This document shows, piece by piece, positions 7,396 through 8,931 of a stretch of 8,931 nt of DNA. Below the pieces are notes generated by a model that searched no databases, was not told the DNA's origin, and saw nothing but the letters and a program-made list of their open reading frames with translations. How positions within the stretch are numbered: position 1 is the first letter of the stretch; each line of letters opens with the position of its first letter. This stretch comes from Pseudomonadota bacterium (GTDB taxonomy: Bacteria > Pseudomonadota > Gammaproteobacteria > Steroidobacterales > GCA-2729495), in contig JAUPLK010000044.1 in NCBI GenBank assembly GCA_030836925.1, positions 1-8,931 of the forward strand. Reading direction: 5' to 3'. Position numbers and translations under genes: made by a program.

Positions 7396-8409
7396 ATGTC
7401 CAGACAAGTTGCAATGGTGATCGACCTCAACAAGTGCATCGGCTGCCAGGCATGCACCGCAGCCTGCAAGTCGCTGTGGACCGACGAGGAAGGCCAGGAG
7501 TACATGCTCTGGAACAATGTCGAGACCAAGCCCGGCCGCGGCTATCCCAAAGAATGGGAAGCCAAGGGTGCGAAGTCGGGCTGGAAGGACGGCAAGCTGC
7601 AGTTCGGCGATCTGCATGACCAGAAGAATTTCGGCGGGCCGATCCCGCTGAATCACGAGGAGGTGTACTTCAAGGGTACGGCCGAGCGGCTGCAGCAGAT
7701 CGAGCCGATGGAGTACGGGGCCAACTGGGATGAAGACACCAGCTCCGGTGATTATCCGAACAACTATCACTTCTACCTGCCGCGCCTGTGCAACCACTGC
7801 ACCAAGCCGGCCTGCCTCGAAGCCTGCCCGGTGCGCGCGATCTACAAGCGCGAGAAGGACGGCATCGTGCTCGTCGACCAGGACAAGTGCCAGGGCTTTC
7901 GCCTCTGCAACCGCGCCTGTCCCTATGACAAGGTTTACTACAACTATGTGAAGCGCAAGTCGCAGAAGTGCATCTTCTGCTTTCCGCGCGTCGAGCAGGG
8001 CGTGGCGCCGGCCTGCGCGCGCCAGTGTCCCGGCCGTCTGCGCTTCGTCGGCTTCCTCGAGGACCTGGATGGCCCGATCCACAAGCTCGTGCACCAGTGG
8101 AAGGTGGCGTTGCCGCTGCACCCCGAGTTCGGCACCGAGCCAAATGTGTTCTATGTCCCGCCGATCCTGCCGGCCTCTTTCGATGCTGAAGGCCGATTCA
8201 GCGAAGAGCCGCGCGTGCCTACCGAATATCTGCGCTACCTGTTTGGCCCGGAAGTCGACCAGGCGCTGATCACCATCGATGCCGAGATGGAGCGCAAAAA
8301 GGCCGGGAAGCCCTCCGAGTTGATGGACCTGCTGATCGCCAAGGACTGGAAGTCGCTGTTCAATATCACCGACGTGCAGGTGTATTCGGAGTCTGACGCC
8401 AAGACCTGA
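7396..8409 (+). CDS. Iron-sulfur electron-transfer (beta) subunit of the molybdopterin oxidoreductase
   Basis: A 337-residue ferredoxin-like subunit that would pass electrons between the FS0 cluster of alpha and a further carrier such as a heme-b subunit. Four cluster motifs are visible: C14, C17, C20, C24; C132, C135, C140, C144; C165, F168, C171, C175; and C192, C195, C207, C211. Phe168 replaces one Cys in the third motif (CQGFRLCNRAC). This predicts three [4Fe-4S] and one [3Fe-4S] cluster, as in NarH and EbdB, where an aromatic residue sits at that place. Other family blocks are NNVETKPGRGYPKEWE (40-55), ALPLHPEFGTEPNVFYVPP (238-256) and ARQCPGRLRFVGFL (208-221); the last suits the Ebd/Ser/Ddh type rather than NarH. 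There is no signal peptide, so export with the folded Tat-borne alpha subunit is expected. The ATG is one base after the alpha stop, and AGGA eight bases upstream, inside the end of alpha, is its ribosome binding site. Translation coupling is likely. Confidence 0.93.
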   Translation: MSRQVAMVIDLNKCIGCQACTAACKSLWTDEEGQEYMLWNNVETKPGRGYPKEWEAKGAKSGWKDGKLQFGDLHDQKNFGGPIPLNHEEVYFKGTAERLQQIEPMEYGANWDEDTSSGDYPNNYHFYLPRLCNHCTKPACLEACPVRAIYKREKDGIVLVDQDKCQGFRLCNRACPYDKVYYNYVKRKSQKCIFCFPRVEQGVAPACARQCPGRLRFVGFLEDLDGPIHKLVHQWKVALPLHPEFGTEPNVFYVPPILPASFDAEGRFSEEPRVPTEYLRYLFGPEVDQALITIDAEMERKKAGKPSELMDLLIAKDWKSLFNITDVQVYSESDAKT

Positions 8410-8419
8410 GTCGGCGCGG

Positions 8420-8931
8420 ATGAACAGGAAAATCTTCTATGGCTGGTATGTCGCGCTTGCCTGCGGCATCGGTCTCGCCTGCGGTCTTGCCACCGTACTG
8501 ACCTATACCTTTGGCGTGTTTGTCACGCCGCTGCGACAGGAGTTCGGCTGGTCGCAGACTGAAGCGTTCACGGCGCTCTTCCTGTCGGTGCTGACGATCA
8601 CTTTCGTGGCGCCGTTCTTCGGCATGCTGGTGGACAGGCTGGGCGCGAGGCGCGTGATCCTGGTCGGCCTGGTCCTGGAGGCGGCACTGGTGGCTTCCTT
8701 CTACTTCCAGGACGCAAACCTCCTCACTTTCTATCTGCGCTACATCGCCCTGGCCGTGTTCGGTGTCGGCACGACGCACATTGCCTTCACGCGGATCGTC
8801 GCGCTGTGGTTCGATCGCCAGCGCGGGCTTGCGCTGGGCGTGACGCTGGCCGGTGTCGGCATAGGCGGTTTTGCCTGGCCGATCCTGACGCAGTGGGCCA
8901 TAGATACCTACGGCTGGCGCAGCGCATGGCT
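8420..8931 (+). CDS. MFS transporter, N-terminal part (runs off the right edge)
   Basis: The frame is open from ATG 8420 to the window end, 170 codons plus two bases, giving about the first five transmembrane helices of a major facilitator. KIFYGWYVALACG (4-16) leads into TM1. TYTFGVFVTPLRQEFGWSQTEA (28-49) is typical of the oxalate/formate antiporter and monocarboxylate-carrier-like branch. GMLVDRLGARRVI (68-80) is MFS motif A in the loop between TM2 and TM3. GVTLAGVGIGGFAWP (140-154) is a glycine-rich TM5 segment. It starts ten bases after the beta-subunit stop, so it is probably in the same transcript, although the ribosome binding site is weak (GCGCGG directly before the ATG). A substrate or product carrier for the pathway is a reasonable inference; the substrate is unknown. 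The family call is firm; the rest of the protein is not visible. Confidence 0.9.
   Translation, partial: MNRKIFYGWYVALACGIGLACGLATVLTYTFGVFVTPLRQEFGWSQTEAFTALFLSVLTITFVAPFFGMLVDRLGARRVILVGLVLEAALVASFYFQDANLLTFYLRYIALAVFGVGTTHIAFTRIVALWFDRQRGLALGVTLAGVGIGGFAWPILTQWAIDTYGWRSAW

Noticed and set aside
4551..8409. Respiratory nitrate reductase narGH
   Set aside because: Alpha has a Tat leader and is about 300 residues shorter than NarG; beta is about 170 shorter than NarH; narJ and narI do not follow.

Overview
The window is GC-rich and densely coding, with Gram-negative envelope genes: a TonB-dependent outer-membrane receptor and a Tat-exported molybdoenzyme. The receptor's N-terminal TonB-box style and a REP-type palindromic repeat built on GTAGGAGCGGC suggest a gammaproteobacterium, perhaps near Xanthomonadales, Nevskiales or Steroidobacterales. 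That placement is inferred from recalled sequence patterns, not from a search.

Layout. Positions 1-2451 (minus) hold an almost complete TonB-dependent receptor whose last few residues lie beyond the left edge. Just upstream of it on the same strand is a class I SAM-dependent methyltransferase (2478-3227). About 160 bp of divergent intergenic DNA follows. Then come four plus-strand genes: a nitrilase-superfamily protein with a degenerate catalytic triad (3388-4491), the Tat-exported catalytic subunit of a type II DMSO-reductase-family molybdenum enzyme (4551-7394), its four-cluster iron-sulfur subunit (7396-8409), and the first 170 codons of an MFS transporter (8420 to the right edge).

How the genes may work together. 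The alpha and beta genes are separated by one base and clearly make one periplasmic enzyme. Alpha has a Tat signal and beta has no signal, so beta would be carried out by alpha. The family includes ethylbenzene dehydrogenase, steroid C25 dehydrogenase, DMS dehydrogenase, and selenate, chlorate and nitrate reductases. The proportions (947 and 337 residues) and motifs fit the ethylbenzene/steroid C25 dehydrogenase side better than NarGH. A TonB receptor on one side and an MFS carrier on the other would suit uptake and handling of an organic substrate, but no substrate can be read from the sequence. The heme-b gamma subunit and the dedicated chaperone usual in such operons do not directly follow beta.

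Most notable points: (1) the C-terminal tail of the catalytic subunit is encoded by a REP-like repeat with tandem 12-bp units; (2) the catalytic subunit has Arg where the family's FS0 cluster-binding His is expected; (3) the nitrilase-like protein has Ser and Arg in place of the catalytic Cys and Lys.
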